Origin: Microscilla marina ATCC 23134
GTDB taxonomy: Bacteria; Bacteroidota; Bacteroidia; Cytophagales; Microscillaceae
Direction: 5' to 3'
DNA: 64,000 bases
Assembly: GCF_000169175.1 (NCBI RefSeq)
Contig: NZ_AAWS01000001.1
Span: forward strand, 124,001 to 188,000
In this document: positions 44,209 to 52,783 of the stretch, in pieces
Numbering within the stretch: position 1 is the first letter of the stretch
Layout of the letters: every line of letters starts with the position of its first letter
Made by a program: the position numbers and the translations under genes
Notes under the pieces: model-generated
The model's input: only the letters and a program-made list of their open reading frames with translations
Told to the model about the DNA's origin: nothing
Database searches by the model: none

Positions 44209-44417
44209 GTTGCAAACTTATTGATAGTATTGTATTCTACAAACGCGGTAGGGTCAATGTCTTCATTGGTAACGCTTTCCAGGTCGGCTGCTATAGATAC
44301 AATAGACAGCGAGTCCATGTCAAAGTTATTGAAATCTTCGTCACAAGAAATTTCATCAGTATTTAATCCCGTTTCTTCGGCTATTTTTTCTAAAAGCCAT
44401 TTTTTTATATCGATCAT
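44187..44417 (-). CDS. Acyl carrier protein-like
   Basis: 76 residues from ATG 44417 ([17 protein letters not shown]). Four-helix ACP pattern with the phosphopantetheine site [16 protein letters not shown] (Ser36 of DSL), acidic as expected. It is not the housekeeping fatty-acid ACP by context: no fab genes are near, and it opens an operon with P450, MBOAT and SGNH genes, overlapping the P450 gene by 22 bases. Probable role is to hold the acyl group for oxidation and transfer. Confidence 0.9.
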   Translation of the reverse strand: MIDIKKWLLEKIAEETGLNTDEISCDEDFNNFDMDSLSIVSIAADLESVTNEDIDPTAFVEYNTINKFATWRAQQK

Positions 44418-44854
44418 TATTTTTGTACTTATGTCAGGTGAGTAATTCTGACAAACATACAACAGGATTAGAAAAAAATAAAATGATTTTGGGTTTACTT
44501 AACTTAAGCCAAATGTTTCTGCTAATTGCTGTGTAATGGGCTAGAGGCTTGGGTGCTCACAACGGCTGTTGACTAAGGATTGAGCATTAAAAAAACATAC
44601 GCGTGAGCCATCTGCGACAGGCTAAAGGCTTTGTTAAGGAACCGAACGTAGTGAGCTCAGCGGAGCTACGCCAGTACTGGACTAAAGACTGTGGACTATT
44701 TACTACGCCAGTTGGTAGCCATTGTTTTCCAGTACCTCCATCAAGTGATGCACTATTTCGGGGTGGTTTTTACCCAATACATACTCTAGTATTCGGCAAA
44801 TTTGTTGGGTATTGTGGGAGCAGTTTAAAGCAAGCTAGCCCTCCCTCCGGAGTT
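44418..44854. other. Intergenic region with a coding remnant
   Basis: No intact gene. On the minus strand 44703-44820 reads LNCSHNTQQICRILEYVLG then KNHPEIVHHLMEVLENNGYQ with a stop at 44703, clearly protein-like but without a start. It may be the tail of a lost gene after the ADP-ribosylglycohydrolase gene. The stretch gtgagctcagcggagctacg (44651 on) resembles part of repeats A and D. Confidence 0.45.
44452..44459 (-). promoter_or_regulatory. Putative -7 box of the ACP-P450-MBOAT-SGNH operon
   Basis: On the minus strand tatgtttg fits TAnnTTTG, 34 bases before the ACP start. No -33 element is clear. Confidence 0.45.
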
Positions 44855-45769
44855 TCATTTAACCAACCACCCCTCCAATATAGGTTCAGCCGCCTCTATC
44901 CAGCGAGCAGGCAAGCCTGATGTGCCCACCCGCAATGCCACTATGCCACCTACTATAGCGCAGGTAGTATCACGGTCGCCCAATGCCGATACTGTCAGCC
45001 AGAGTGCATCCTCGAAATTGTCTACATGATGAGCCGCACACCATAGCGCCAAAGGTACCGTGTCTTGAGCCAGCATTTGATGTCCATTGCCTAAGGCATG
45101 CACTACAGTATCTATCCTATAACTTGCCGGAAGACTCAACGCTTTATTGATTCGGTCTTTGGTTTGGCTGTCAGGGGTATGATGACTCACTTTAGCCAAA
45201 AAATCGTTGCCCGCAAGCACCGTGTGCCCCGCCAGATGAGCAGCTACGGCTACCGCAATGGCTCCTGCTTGAGCTTCGGGGTGGCTATGGGTGATTTGTG
45301 CCGATAACTTGGCTTGGTCAATTATTTGAGCCAAATCCTGCGTATAAAATGCCCCAATAGGAGCCACCCGCATAGCGGCCCCGTTGCCCATAGAGCCCAT
45401 GCCACTGAATACTTCTTTAGAAGCGTTTACCCAAGGTTTGCCTTCGCCTATTTCGCGCAGTATTTTGTGGGCAGTGCCACCGTAGCCTCTCGATATGTTT
45501 TTTTGGTAATTGATTGCCCATATTTGAGCAAGTTCGTTTTGATGAACGACTTGATTTTTAAATAAGCTTTGAGTAAGCCCAACCGTCATAATGGTATCAT
45601 CAGTAAAATACCAAGGGGCAGGTGGTAAGGTGTAGGTGTGTAGCCATTGCTCAATGTGAGGGCGGGTGTCAAAAAAACGTTGTCCAAAAGCATCACCCAA
45701 CCAAGTGCCTTGCAGTGCCAGTTTTGCCAGCTTGTGCTGGGGTTGGTTATAAGCTTTCAATATATCCAT
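44855..45769 (-). CDS. ADP-ribosylglycohydrolase family protein
   Basis: 304 residues, DraG/ARH family (PF03747). These binuclear Mg/Mn enzymes remove ADP-ribose from proteins or act on related N-ribosides. Metal motifs: GTWLGDAFG, WYFTDDTIMTVG near the N-terminus and SALGDRDTTCAIVGGIVALRVG near the end, plus SMGNGAAMRVAPIG. It is divergent from the GIN lipoprotein gene. No ADP-ribosyltransferase gene is adjacent, so its substrate is not known. Confidence 0.93.
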   Translation of the reverse strand: MDILKAYNQPQHKLAKLALQGTWLGDAFGQRFFDTRPHIEQWLHTYTLPPAPWYFTDDTIMTVGLTQSLFKNQVVHQNELAQIWAINYQKNISRGYGGTAHKILREIGEGKPWVNASKEVFSGMGSMGNGAAMRVAPIGAFYTQDLAQIIDQAKLSAQITHSHPEAQAGAIAVAVAAHLAGHTVLAGNDFLAKVSHHTPDSQTKDRINKALSLPASYRIDTVVHALGNGHQMLAQDTVPLALWCAAHHVDNFEDALWLTVSALGDRDTTCAIVGGIVALRVGTSGLPARWIEAAEPILEGWLVK

Positions 45770-45830
45770 ACAATCAAGGTTTTTCAGCGGGTATTTTGTA
45801 ATTTCGATGAATCAAATAAACTGTATAACT

Positions 45831-46619
45831 ATGAGATTGAGCACAATATTGACAAGTCTTTGTTTACTGGTGGTGATCAGCGCCTGTAATACCACCACCA
45901 GAGGCAAAGACCCTGGATATGATGACGATGGTAAGGTGTATACCGGAGAAGATACCTTTGTCGAAGAAGCTCCACCTTTGTCAAAAAACAATGACTATGG
46001 TAAGGTAAGAAATCTGCCTGAGTTTAACAGCCTTTTGCATAGCATTGCCGGCGATGTAATCTGGAAACAAGGCGATAAGCAATCGGTAGAAGTACATGCG
46101 GTGCCTGATGTACTCAGAGAGATTGTAACAGAAGTAAAAGAAGGAGGACTGTTATACATAGGCTACCGTACTCATGGCTTTCGGCAAGGCGACAATAAAG
46201 TGTATGTATTTATTACCACCCCCAGCATCAAAGCGATTCGTTTGAGTGCTTCGGGCAACCTAAAGTCTAAAAACAGGTGGGAGGTAAGTGACCTTTCACT
46301 GGCAGTTTCTGGTTCGGGTAACTTTAACATTCGTTTAGATGCCAAAAAAGTAATGACTGAGGTGAAAGGATCGGGCAATGTAAAGCTACGAGGAAATACT
46401 GACTTACATACGATTAATCTGATGGGTTCGGGGCAAGTGCTTTGCCAAAGCCTAGACACAGATGTTTGTCAGGTAGAGGTCAATGGTTCAGGGGTTTGTC
46501 AGTTAAATGTAAATGATGAGCTTAACGCCACCGTCAATGGCAGTGGTTCTATTACCTATAAAGGCAACCCAACCGTGCGTAAGTCAGTGAACGGTTCAGG
46601 AAGCATCAGTCAAAGATGA
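45831..46619 (+). CDS. GIN-domain (DUF2807) lipoprotein
   Basis: 262 residues from ATG 45831. Lipoprotein signal with lipobox ISAC (MRLSTILTSLCLLVVISAC). The rest is a DUF2807/head GIN beta-helix with its regular SGSGN/NGSGS turns (AVSGSGNFNIRLDA, EVKGSGNVKLRG, EVNGSGVCQLN, TVNGSGSITYKG). A very common Bacteroidota cell-surface or periplasmic family, sometimes called putative auto-transporter adhesin; its function is not known. Followed by a terminator. Confidence 0.92.
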   Translation: MRLSTILTSLCLLVVISACNTTTRGKDPGYDDDGKVYTGEDTFVEEAPPLSKNNDYGKVRNLPEFNSLLHSIAGDVIWKQGDKQSVEVHAVPDVLREIVTEVKEGGLLYIGYRTHGFRQGDNKVYVFITTPSIKAIRLSASGNLKSKNRWEVSDLSLAVSGSGNFNIRLDAKKVMTEVKGSGNVKLRGNTDLHTINLMGSGQVLCQSLDTDVCQVEVNGSGVCQLNVNDELNATVNGSGSITYKGNPTVRKSVNGSGSISQR

Positions 46620-47259
46620 GTGGGCAGGTGTTATAAGTTTTATAAAAAAGCCAGTGCTGAGGTTCCCAGTACCGGCTTTTTTATTAGATAGCGCCTCAGC
46701 ATTGCATTGGTACATTTTACTAGGTAAACCTAAGTAGGTATACTGTACCCATTGTTTTGCTGCTGCCAAAGATGTCAATGCCTTATTTATTGTGTCTACA
46801 TCAAATATAATAAGTATTTTATAGTTAGTGTAAGAAAAGTGTTGAAAAAGTGTGTTTTTTGCCAAGCGAAGCTACCCTCTAAAAGGAGATAATAGGCTGA
46901 TAAGTTGAATGTTAGTGATATATCTTATGCCTGTTATTGAATATTCCCAATAAATACTGGAATGATTTATATAAGGGTTTTAGTACATTCAAGGCGGTTA
47001 TATGCAGTTTAGCTATTGTAAATAAGCTTTAGCAAGCGCAGAAAAGGTTGAAAGGGAAAAAAACTCTAAGCATTTCCGTTTAATATATATATAACCCAAC
47101 CCCAAAGCAAATCGTAATAAAAGTAAGAATTAAGCAGATGTAAGTTTGATGAGTAAAAATACTAGTTTTAATAGTAATAATACCTACTTAACTTATATAC
47201 ATTTCTAAATATAGACATTGAATTTAGAGTTGAATCAACACAAAACAAGTTTATACGCT
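46620..47259. other. Intergenic region GIN/PD40-OmpA genes
   Basis: 640 bp. After the terminator, AT-rich sequence without recognisable gene or repeat. Confidence 0.55.
46643..46684 (+). terminator. Intrinsic terminator after GIN gene
   Basis: aaaaaagcc and ggctttttt form the base of an imperfect hairpin (agtgctg/cagtac inside) followed by T-run. Confidence 0.85.
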
Positions 47260-49113
47260 ATGAAAAGATTTTTTTACCTATTGATTGTATTGCTTTTAGG
47301 GGGAGCTGTTGCTCAAGCTCAAAACAAAAAAGTAAACGAAACAAAACAAGCAGAAGAAGCTTTGAAAAGAGCCAATAAACTGTTTGATAACGAAAAGTAT
47401 GGTCGTGCTATAGAAATGTACAAAGACCTGCTGGGAACTGTAGCAAGTGGGCAAGTAGTGTTTGCTGATAGAAAAGACGAGTTAGGCGCTCACCTTAGAC
47501 TTGGCCTGTGTTATTTGTATGGCGACGAACAATCACTTGCTTTGCAGCCGCTTAAGCAAGCTCACCTCATCAACCCTGATTTTAGCCCCATTCTCGATTT
47601 TCACCTGGGCGATGCTTACGTATACAACCGTAAATACATGGAAGCAGTACAGTCTTATCAGAGCGCTATAGACAAGACTAAAAAAGACGATGGCAAAAAA
47701 TACCTTGAATTGTTGCACGACAGGGTTTTGAAAGAAGATTTTGTAAAGGTGTCGAACAAGCGGATCAAAGAAGCCAAAAACGCTAAAGAGCTGATGGGTA
47801 CTCCTTTGATGGCGCGTATTCATAACCTGGGACCAAAGATTAACACAAAAGCCAATGAATATGCCCCCATTATATCTCAAGACAACTCTATATTGATTTT
47901 TACTGGGAGCCACGACAAAAACGAACACGAGGACGTACTCATTTCACACACTAAGAATCGTACCTGGAACGCCAAAGAGCCTTGGCATCACTTTAACTCT
48001 AAACGCCACGAGTCAGCCGTATTTTTATCGTTGGATGGTAGCCGTATTTTGGTGTATCAAGACCGGGGCAACGGAAACCTGTACGAGTCTAGTTTAAACT
48101 ATAGTACAAAATCTACGGCTTCGGAGTTTTCTGGTGGCAACTCAACCATTACTGGAGTGGGCAAAGGTAAAAAAAGAAGAAAGCGAAAAAAGAGAAGAAG
48201 CAAAAATTTAAAGGATGTAAAAGGTTCAGTGTCTGCCTCTGCCAAAAGTAAGGATGGGTGGTCTAAACCCAAAAGCCTGGGCAAACATATCAATTCAAAG
48301 TACCGTGAAACCTCTGGTTGCCTAAGTCCTGATGGCAATACCTTGTTTTTTACCAGTGATCGCCCTGGGGGTTTGGGAGGCTTAGATATTTATATGTCTG
48401 TAAAAGATAAGAAAGGACGTTGGGGAAAACCAGTGAATCTGGGCTCCAAGGTAAACACCCCTCACGATGAGGAAGCCCCTTTTATGCATGCCGATGGTAA
48501 AACCTTATATTTTAGCTCCACAGGACACAACTCTATGGGTGGTTTTGATATTTTCAAATCGGCAGTAAATAATGGCAAAGATTTTTCACAAGCCGAAAAT
48601 ATGGGAAGCCCCATCAATAGTCAGTCAAATGATATGTACTTCGTGTCTAACGATAAAGGGCACGCTGTGGCGTATTTTTCTTCAGACCGTCCAGGTGGCG
48701 TAGGAGGAAAAGACTTGTATCGGGTAATTATGAACCCTGGTTCCAGACAGAAAATTACGGAAGGAGCTTTATTGAGTTACCGGGTATTTTTTATGTATAA
48801 AAAAGCTGAAATGCATAAAAAATCATTGCCAGCTGCCAAAGCGTTGCTTACTTTTCTGAAAAACAACCCAGGAGTAAGCATCGAGGTAAGTGGGCATACC
48901 GACGATGTAGGAAGCAACTCAAACAATGTGGCTTTGTCGCAGCAACGTGCCAATGTGGTGTACAACTGGCTGGTGTCGAAAGGCATTGAAAAAGAGCGTT
49001 TGGTAAAAAAGGGGTATGGAGCCAAAGTGCCTATTATTCCTAATGAAACCAATTATGCCCGCATTGTAAACCGTCGTACCGATTTTAGAGTGGTGTCTGT
49101 TACTCAACAATAA
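47260..49113 (+). CDS. TPR-PD40-OmpA outer-membrane-associated protein
   Basis: 617 residues from ATG 47260. A signal peptide (MKRFFYLLIVLLLGGAVAQAQ) is followed by TPR-like helices (~30-150), a PD40/WD40-like propeller (~180-500; LSPDGNTLFFTSDRPGGLGGLDIYMS, HADGKTLYFSSTGHNSMGGFDIF, YFSSDRPGGVGGKDLY) and a C-terminal OmpA domain (SIEVSGHTDDVGS, NNVALSQQRANVVYNWL, RVVNRRTDF-like) that binds peptidoglycan. A strongly basic insert (GKKRRKRKKRRSK, ~residues 305-320) interrupts the propeller. It resembles the T9SS protein PorE but lacks the carboxypeptidase-like domain, so it is more likely one of the many PD40-OmpA paralogues. Confidence 0.9.
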   Translation: MKRFFYLLIVLLLGGAVAQAQNKKVNETKQAEEALKRANKLFDNEKYGRAIEMYKDLLGTVASGQVVFADRKDELGAHLRLGLCYLYGDEQSLALQPLKQAHLINPDFSPILDFHLGDAYVYNRKYMEAVQSYQSAIDKTKKDDGKKYLELLHDRVLKEDFVKVSNKRIKEAKNAKELMGTPLMARIHNLGPKINTKANEYAPIISQDNSILIFTGSHDKNEHEDVLISHTKNRTWNAKEPWHHFNSKRHESAVFLSLDGSRILVYQDRGNGNLYESSLNYSTKSTASEFSGGNSTITGVGKGKKRRKRKKRRSKNLKDVKGSVSASAKSKDGWSKPKSLGKHINSKYRETSGCLSPDGNTLFFTSDRPGGLGGLDIYMSVKDKKGRWGKPVNLGSKVNTPHDEEAPFMHADGKTLYFSSTGHNSMGGFDIFKSAVNNGKDFSQAENMGSPINSQSNDMYFVSNDKGHAVAYFSSDRPGGVGGKDLYRVIMNPGSRQKITEGALLSYRVFFMYKKAEMHKKSLPAAKALLTFLKNNPGVSIEVSGHTDDVGSNSNNVALSQQRANVVYNWLVSKGIEKERLVKKGYGAKVPIIPNETNYARIVNRRTDFRVVSVTQQ

Positions 49114-49137
49114 TAAACAAAAACGGAAAAAATAAAG

Positions 49138-49158
49138 TGCTCCATTGAGGAGCGTTTT
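49138..49158 (+). terminator. Intrinsic terminator after PD40-OmpA gene
   Basis: gctcc-attga-ggagc hairpin followed by a run of seven Ts. Confidence 0.8.
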
Positions 49159-49305
49159 TTTACCAAGGAACCTGTTCAAAAGAAGTGTCAATAAAGAGGA
49201 TTTGTTCTAAATTGGACAGTTATTGTTGAGGGCTACGCCCGAAATCCCGTTTACGGGGCGATCACGTTCCTAAGCAGTTTTAACACTTGTTTTAAATACC
49301 CACCC

Positions 49306-49337
49306 TACCTGGCAGATTTCAAAAAAACTGCCAGGTA
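49306..49337. repeat. Perfect 10-bp inverted repeat
   Basis: tacctggcag and ctgccaggta enclose 12 bases rich in A. It lies just past the end of the small membrane-protein gene (minus strand) and could act as a weak terminator for it. Confidence 0.6.
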
Positions 49338-49364
49338 TATTATTTTGTAAGCTGTTCAACCGTA

Positions 49365-49718
49365 TTAAAATACTTGAGCTTTTAAAGTGAAAAATAGGTT
49401 AAGTAATACCAGGCATACTATCCATACAACAATCAAGTATGCTTTAGAACCTTCTATAAATGCCCGTTTGAATACTTGATCTTTATGAGGAGGATGATGT
49501 TTGAGGGTAAAGAATACACCTGTAGAGATGAGCACAATGTTGAATAAAAACATGAGAAATCCTACATAAGAAAATACATAGTTGACGGCATGGTATGGGT
49601 CTGGCAATAAAAAATATTGTTTAGATACCATAAAAGACAAAAAATAAGACGCTGGTAATAGAGTTACTAAAATATCTAACAATAAAAACAGGCTAAATTG
49701 CTGATTTAGTTTAAACAT
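49365..49718 (-). CDS. Small membrane protein, unknown function
   Basis: 117 residues with three hydrophobic helices (FLLLDILVTLLPASYFLSFMV; YVFSYVGFLMFLFNIVLIS; YLIVVWIVCLVLLNLFF) and a short basic loop (LKHHPPHKDQVFKR). No family recognised. Divergent from pyrR. Confidence 0.7.
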   Translation of the reverse strand: MFKLNQQFSLFLLLDILVTLLPASYFLSFMVSKQYFLLPDPYHAVNYVFSYVGFLMFLFNIVLISTGVFFTLKHHPPHKDQVFKRAFIEGSKAYLIVVWIVCLVLLNLFFTLKAQVF

Positions 49719-49849
49719 TTTTGAAGTGATTTGGTGTCGCTATATTAGAAAAGTTATTTCCTTTCTAAACAAATTTAAACTTGAAAAAGTTGTAACAAAA
49801 ATTTTTACCGCTTTTTGAATAATTCCCTGAAAAGAATTATAATTGTGAT

Positions 49850-49883
49850 GAGCGATTGGGTATACTATTTAGCCCAATCGCTC
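49850..49883 (+). promoter_or_regulatory. Strong hairpin in the pyrR leader (attenuator candidate)
   Basis: gagcgattggg pairs perfectly with cccaatcgctc over a 12-base loop and is followed by ttatatttt. It lies 79 bases before the pyrR ATG and between divergent genes, so on the plus strand only a pyrR transcript could cross it. A PyrR-binding anti-antiterminator sequence is not recognisable. Confidence 0.5.
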
Positions 49884-49961
49884 TTATATTTTGTATAGCA
49901 TTTATTATAAGTTTCAGAGAATGCCTCAAGAGTATTTTTGAAACCTCCTCTCACTTACGGA

Positions 49962-50507
49962 ATGGAAAAAAGACTTATTTTTGATAATCAACTAATAAAT
50001 ATCACCATTAGTCGCTTGTGTCACGAACTGATTGAAAATCATCAAAGTTTTGATAACTCTGCCATCTTAGGCTTACAACCTAGGGGTATCTTTCTGGCAG
50101 AACGTTTGCGCCAGCGATTACAAGACATTACCCGTCAAAAAATAGCTTTAGGTTATTTAGATGTAACATTTTACCGGGATGATTTTCGTCGTTCAGACAT
50201 CAAAGCAAATGCTACCAAGATAGACTTTGTAGTAGAAGGTCGAGAGGTGATTTTAGTAGACGACGTGTTGTATACCGGGCGCACAGTACGTGCCGCAATG
50301 GATGCGATGACTGCTTTTGGTCGCCCTGAGAAGGTAGAGTTACTTACTTTGATTGACCGTAAGTATACCCGCCATTTGCCCGTAGAGGCAAACTATGTGG
50401 GGCGACAGGTAAACACTTTACAGTCGCAAAGAATAAAAGTAGAGTGGAAAGAGCAGGGAGCAGCTCAAGATAGCATTTGGTTGGTAGAGCAAGAAGATGA
50501 AGCTTAG
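49962..50507 (+). CDS. pyrR: Bifunctional pyr regulator / uracil phosphoribosyltransferase PyrR
   Basis: 181 residues from ATG 49962 (MEKRLIFDNQLINITISRL). PyrR binds pyr mRNA to control attenuation and also makes UMP from uracil and PRPP. Motifs: LGLQPRGIFLAERL, LGYLDVTFYRDDFRR, the PRPP loop VILVDDVLYTGRTVRAAMDA and the C-terminal VGRQVNT with an RIKVEW strand. A few in-frame residues before the ATG are not conserved. No other pyr gene is in the window. Confidence 0.96.
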   Translation: MEKRLIFDNQLINITISRLCHELIENHQSFDNSAILGLQPRGIFLAERLRQRLQDITRQKIALGYLDVTFYRDDFRRSDIKANATKIDFVVEGREVILVDDVLYTGRTVRAAMDAMTAFGRPEKVELLTLIDRKYTRHLPVEANYVGRQVNTLQSQRIKVEWKEQGAAQDSIWLVEQEDEA

Positions 50508-50630
50508 CGTTAACGTTCAGAAGGAAAAAAAGATAACGTCTCATTTTGTGTGTGTTTTTCATCTAAACTTCTGGTAATCAGTACTCAAAAATCGAGTTTA
50601 CACAAACTCTGAAACGTTATCAAAAAAAAT

Positions 50631-50655
50631 AGGGAAGTGTTGAGCTTCCCTTTGT
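50631..50655. terminator. Bidirectional intrinsic terminator
   Basis: agggaag and cttccct hairpin with A-run on the left and T-rich right flank, between convergent pyrR and the STAS-like gene. Confidence 0.75.
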
Positions 50656-51081
50656 TTACTTCTCCTTGATGGCAAATTTATTAAACCATTCCAACGCGTC
50701 TGACTGGCTGGAACAAAATTGTATTTCAAATAAAAACTTCTGACTTTTTACCAGGTTCACCAGTGTGCTGATGGCCACCTTTTGAAAGGCATTGCGTGGG
50801 CGTATAATTGCCACCCATAAGTTTTCTCCCAGGGTGCACTGCACCTTGTAAAGAAATGTAGTTAAAAACCATATCCGTGATTTGGGAGTATCGTACTCCA
50901 AATCATAACTATTCAAAATAATTTGCCGGATATTGGTCTGCTGCAGTTTCTCAATCAACAGCAACATTACTTCCTTATAATCTTCAAAACTGATCTTGCC
51001 TGATAGTTTTAACAATAAATAGTCGTGATCAGACTCAAATATAGCCGTGGTACACGCCTCATTTTCAAATAACTTATTCAC
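50656..51081 (-). CDS. STAS/SpoIIAA-like protein
   Basis: 141 residues starting at GTG 51081; an in-frame TGA directly precedes it. The pattern of strands and helices (YLLLKLSGKISFEDYKEVMLLLIEKLQQTNIRQIILNSYDLE) resembles SpoIIAA-like/STAS domain proteins that act in partner switching or membrane trafficking. The usual DS(S/T) phospho-site is not obvious (NSYDLEYDTPKSR), so it may be a non-phosphorylated relative. Neighbours give no clue. Confidence 0.55.
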   Translation of the reverse strand: MNKLFENEACTTAIFESDHDYLLLKLSGKISFEDYKEVMLLLIEKLQQTNIRQIILNSYDLEYDTPKSRIWFLTTFLYKVQCTLGENLWVAIIRPRNAFQKVAISTLVNLVKSQKFLFEIQFCSSQSDALEWFNKFAIKEK

Positions 51082-51213
51082 TCAATACACTTTTAGGTTT
51101 TTCTCCTGTTTGCGAGTCAATTTAGTCAAAAAAGCGAGCTTATGTAGTTTTTGTAGAGATAAACTTCAGGGTTGGACTTAAATAAGTGCTCGTAATGAAG
51201 CCGTTATACACAC

Positions 51214-51636
51214 TCAACTGCTTGTTGTAGGGTTTGTTTTTTGACCCCAGTTTGCCCAAAATTGATTGAGCCACTCTTGATAAATCCGACTGCTTTTTTG
51301 GTGATTTCCACGCATCATTCTATCACAGTTCTTACGCAAAACATTCTCAGCACTGAAGTTTGGGTCAAACCCGTCATGGTGCTTGTTGGCTGGGGTGTTT
51401 TGTGTAGTAGGTTTGCCAAAAATCTGCCAGTACTTAAGGTTGTAAGCATTACGTTTTTTTGGGTGGGTCAGTGTTTTATAAGCTTCATGTATACCCTGAA
51501 ATACCTTTGAGGCGCTTGGGCTATGATTTTTGTCAGGGTGCCAAATTTTAGCGAGTTTTCTGTAAGCTTTTTTTATTTCATCAATAGAAGCTTGAGGTAC
51601 TACTTGTAATAAGGTATAATAGTTCTTGAGTTTCAT
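51214..51636 (-). CDS. J-domain (DnaJ-like) protein
   Basis: 140 residues from ATG 51636 (MKLKNYYTLLQVVPQAS), where the J domain begins; another ATG at 51741 would add 35 residues. The J domain has all helices and the HPD motif (AYRKLAKIWHPDKNHS, FQGIHEAYKTLTHPKKRNAYN). The rest is a short polar tail without Gly/Phe or zinc region. It should recruit and stimulate a DnaK for some specific client. Confidence 0.9.
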   Translation of the reverse strand: MKLKNYYTLLQVVPQASIDEIKKAYRKLAKIWHPDKNHSPSASKVFQGIHEAYKTLTHPKKRNAYNLKYWQIFGKPTTQNTPANKHHDGFDPNFSAENVLRKNCDRMMRGNHQKSSRIYQEWLNQFWANWGQKTNPTTSS

Positions 51637-51741
51637 TTTTTTGAAGGTTAAGTTGATCACTGTTTTTTTACCAAAGATATATTTCCGTACAGGAAAATAA
51701 CTATAGAGCTCATCTCTGCTTGTAATTAATGGTTTATCCAT

Positions 51742-52079
51742 TCACTTCAAAACCTTCTTGTTATTCAACAAAAGCAATAATTTTTGCAAATGTTCAAAAA
51801 GGCGAGATAAATACATAGTATGGTTGGAGGCAAATCAAATGGCTTCATGTTTTATTTTGTAGGTGCATTGCTTTCAGCAGGCGTTTTTTGCCAGAAATGG
51901 GTAAATAGGGGAGGTGTGGGCAAGGTGTGGTAAATGCTTTCATAAATTTGTGGTTTGATCGTGTTACTTATTTTATCATAAGTTGTAATTAACAACATTA
52001 TGTATTAGATATAACGAGGTCGGTTTTATTTTGTTTAGGTAAAATATCGTGTTATGTGGTAAGTACAAAACAATATTCT
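51742..52079. other. Intergenic region after tandem membrane genes
   Basis: 338 bp. No gene, terminator or repeat recognised. Confidence 0.5.
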
Positions 52080-52697
52080 TTAAAGTAAACTTAAGAGGGG
52101 GTTATAGTCTGTTTTTTTGGTGACGATGGTTTTTTCGGCAAGTTGAGAAAAAAACAGGGCGTGATTTTTTTTATCCAAAGCGTAAAGGTATTTGTACTCT
52201 TTAGATTGGTAAGAAGTCACTTTGAGGTAGTATTTTCTTCCTTCACGAATGAGTTCGGCAGATGCCATATCATCCCAGCGGATGCCGGTTTTTGTGCGTG
52301 ATACTTTGTTATGAATAAGCAACCCTTGTGGGGTGATTTTGAAGTTGAGAAATTTTTTTTGGTGTATGTATTTGCCCAGGTTCACAGCAAAGAAGATAAG
52401 CACTAGGAAAGCGGGTTGGGCCAACCACCAGTATAAAGCATAACCTGAAATTTCAGCCAAAATAGCTGCCTGATGTTTTTTTCCGTGCAAATAAAACCGG
52501 GCATAGAAATTTTTCTTAACAGTATTTTCCTTCAAAACTGAGGGCTGCTGCTTTTGTGCGGTAACGTGCACCGCTGCTTTCTTTTTCTTGGCTTTGTAAA
52601 CCAGTTTGTTATACTTTGACCAAAAGTCTTCTGCTTCGTTGTCGTTGTATTTGCCCCAAAGCCGATCTGTTTTATTTTCTAAGGTCGTTTTTTTCAT
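52080..52697 (-). CDS. Two-helix membrane protein with PH-like domain (paralogue 1)
   Basis: 205 residues from ATG 52697. N-terminus with the motif FWSKYNKLVYKAKK, then a basic stretch, two hydrophobic helices (~ALYWWLAQPAFLVLIFFAV) and a C-terminal beta-rich domain resembling bacterial PH (LNFKITPQGLLIHNKVSRTKTGIRWDDM, YLKVTSYQSKEYKYLYAL). The upstream gene encodes the same layout. Function unknown. Confidence 0.7.
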   Translation of the reverse strand: MKKTTLENKTDRLWGKYNDNEAEDFWSKYNKLVYKAKKKKAAVHVTAQKQQPSVLKENTVKKNFYARFYLHGKKHQAAILAEISGYALYWWLAQPAFLVLIFFAVNLGKYIHQKKFLNFKITPQGLLIHNKVSRTKTGIRWDDMASAELIREGRKYYLKVTSYQSKEYKYLYALDKKNHALFFSQLAEKTIVTKKTDYNPLLSLL

Positions 52698-52783
52698 TGT
52701 TATATGGTTGAGCGTATTTGCCCCAACGGGTGTGCAGGTGTTTTGGTTGTTGAAGAAGAGGCGCAAGGGCGAAGGCATAGGTT

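Noticed and set aside
44603-44920. 105-codon plus-strand frame
   Set aside because: Antisense to the end of the ADP-ribosylglycohydrolase gene and to the coding remnant; proline/serine-rich chance frame.
47260-49113. Identification as T9SS component PorE
   Set aside because: TPR, PD40 and OmpA parts are present but the carboxypeptidase-like domain is absent, and such paralogues are many in these genomes.
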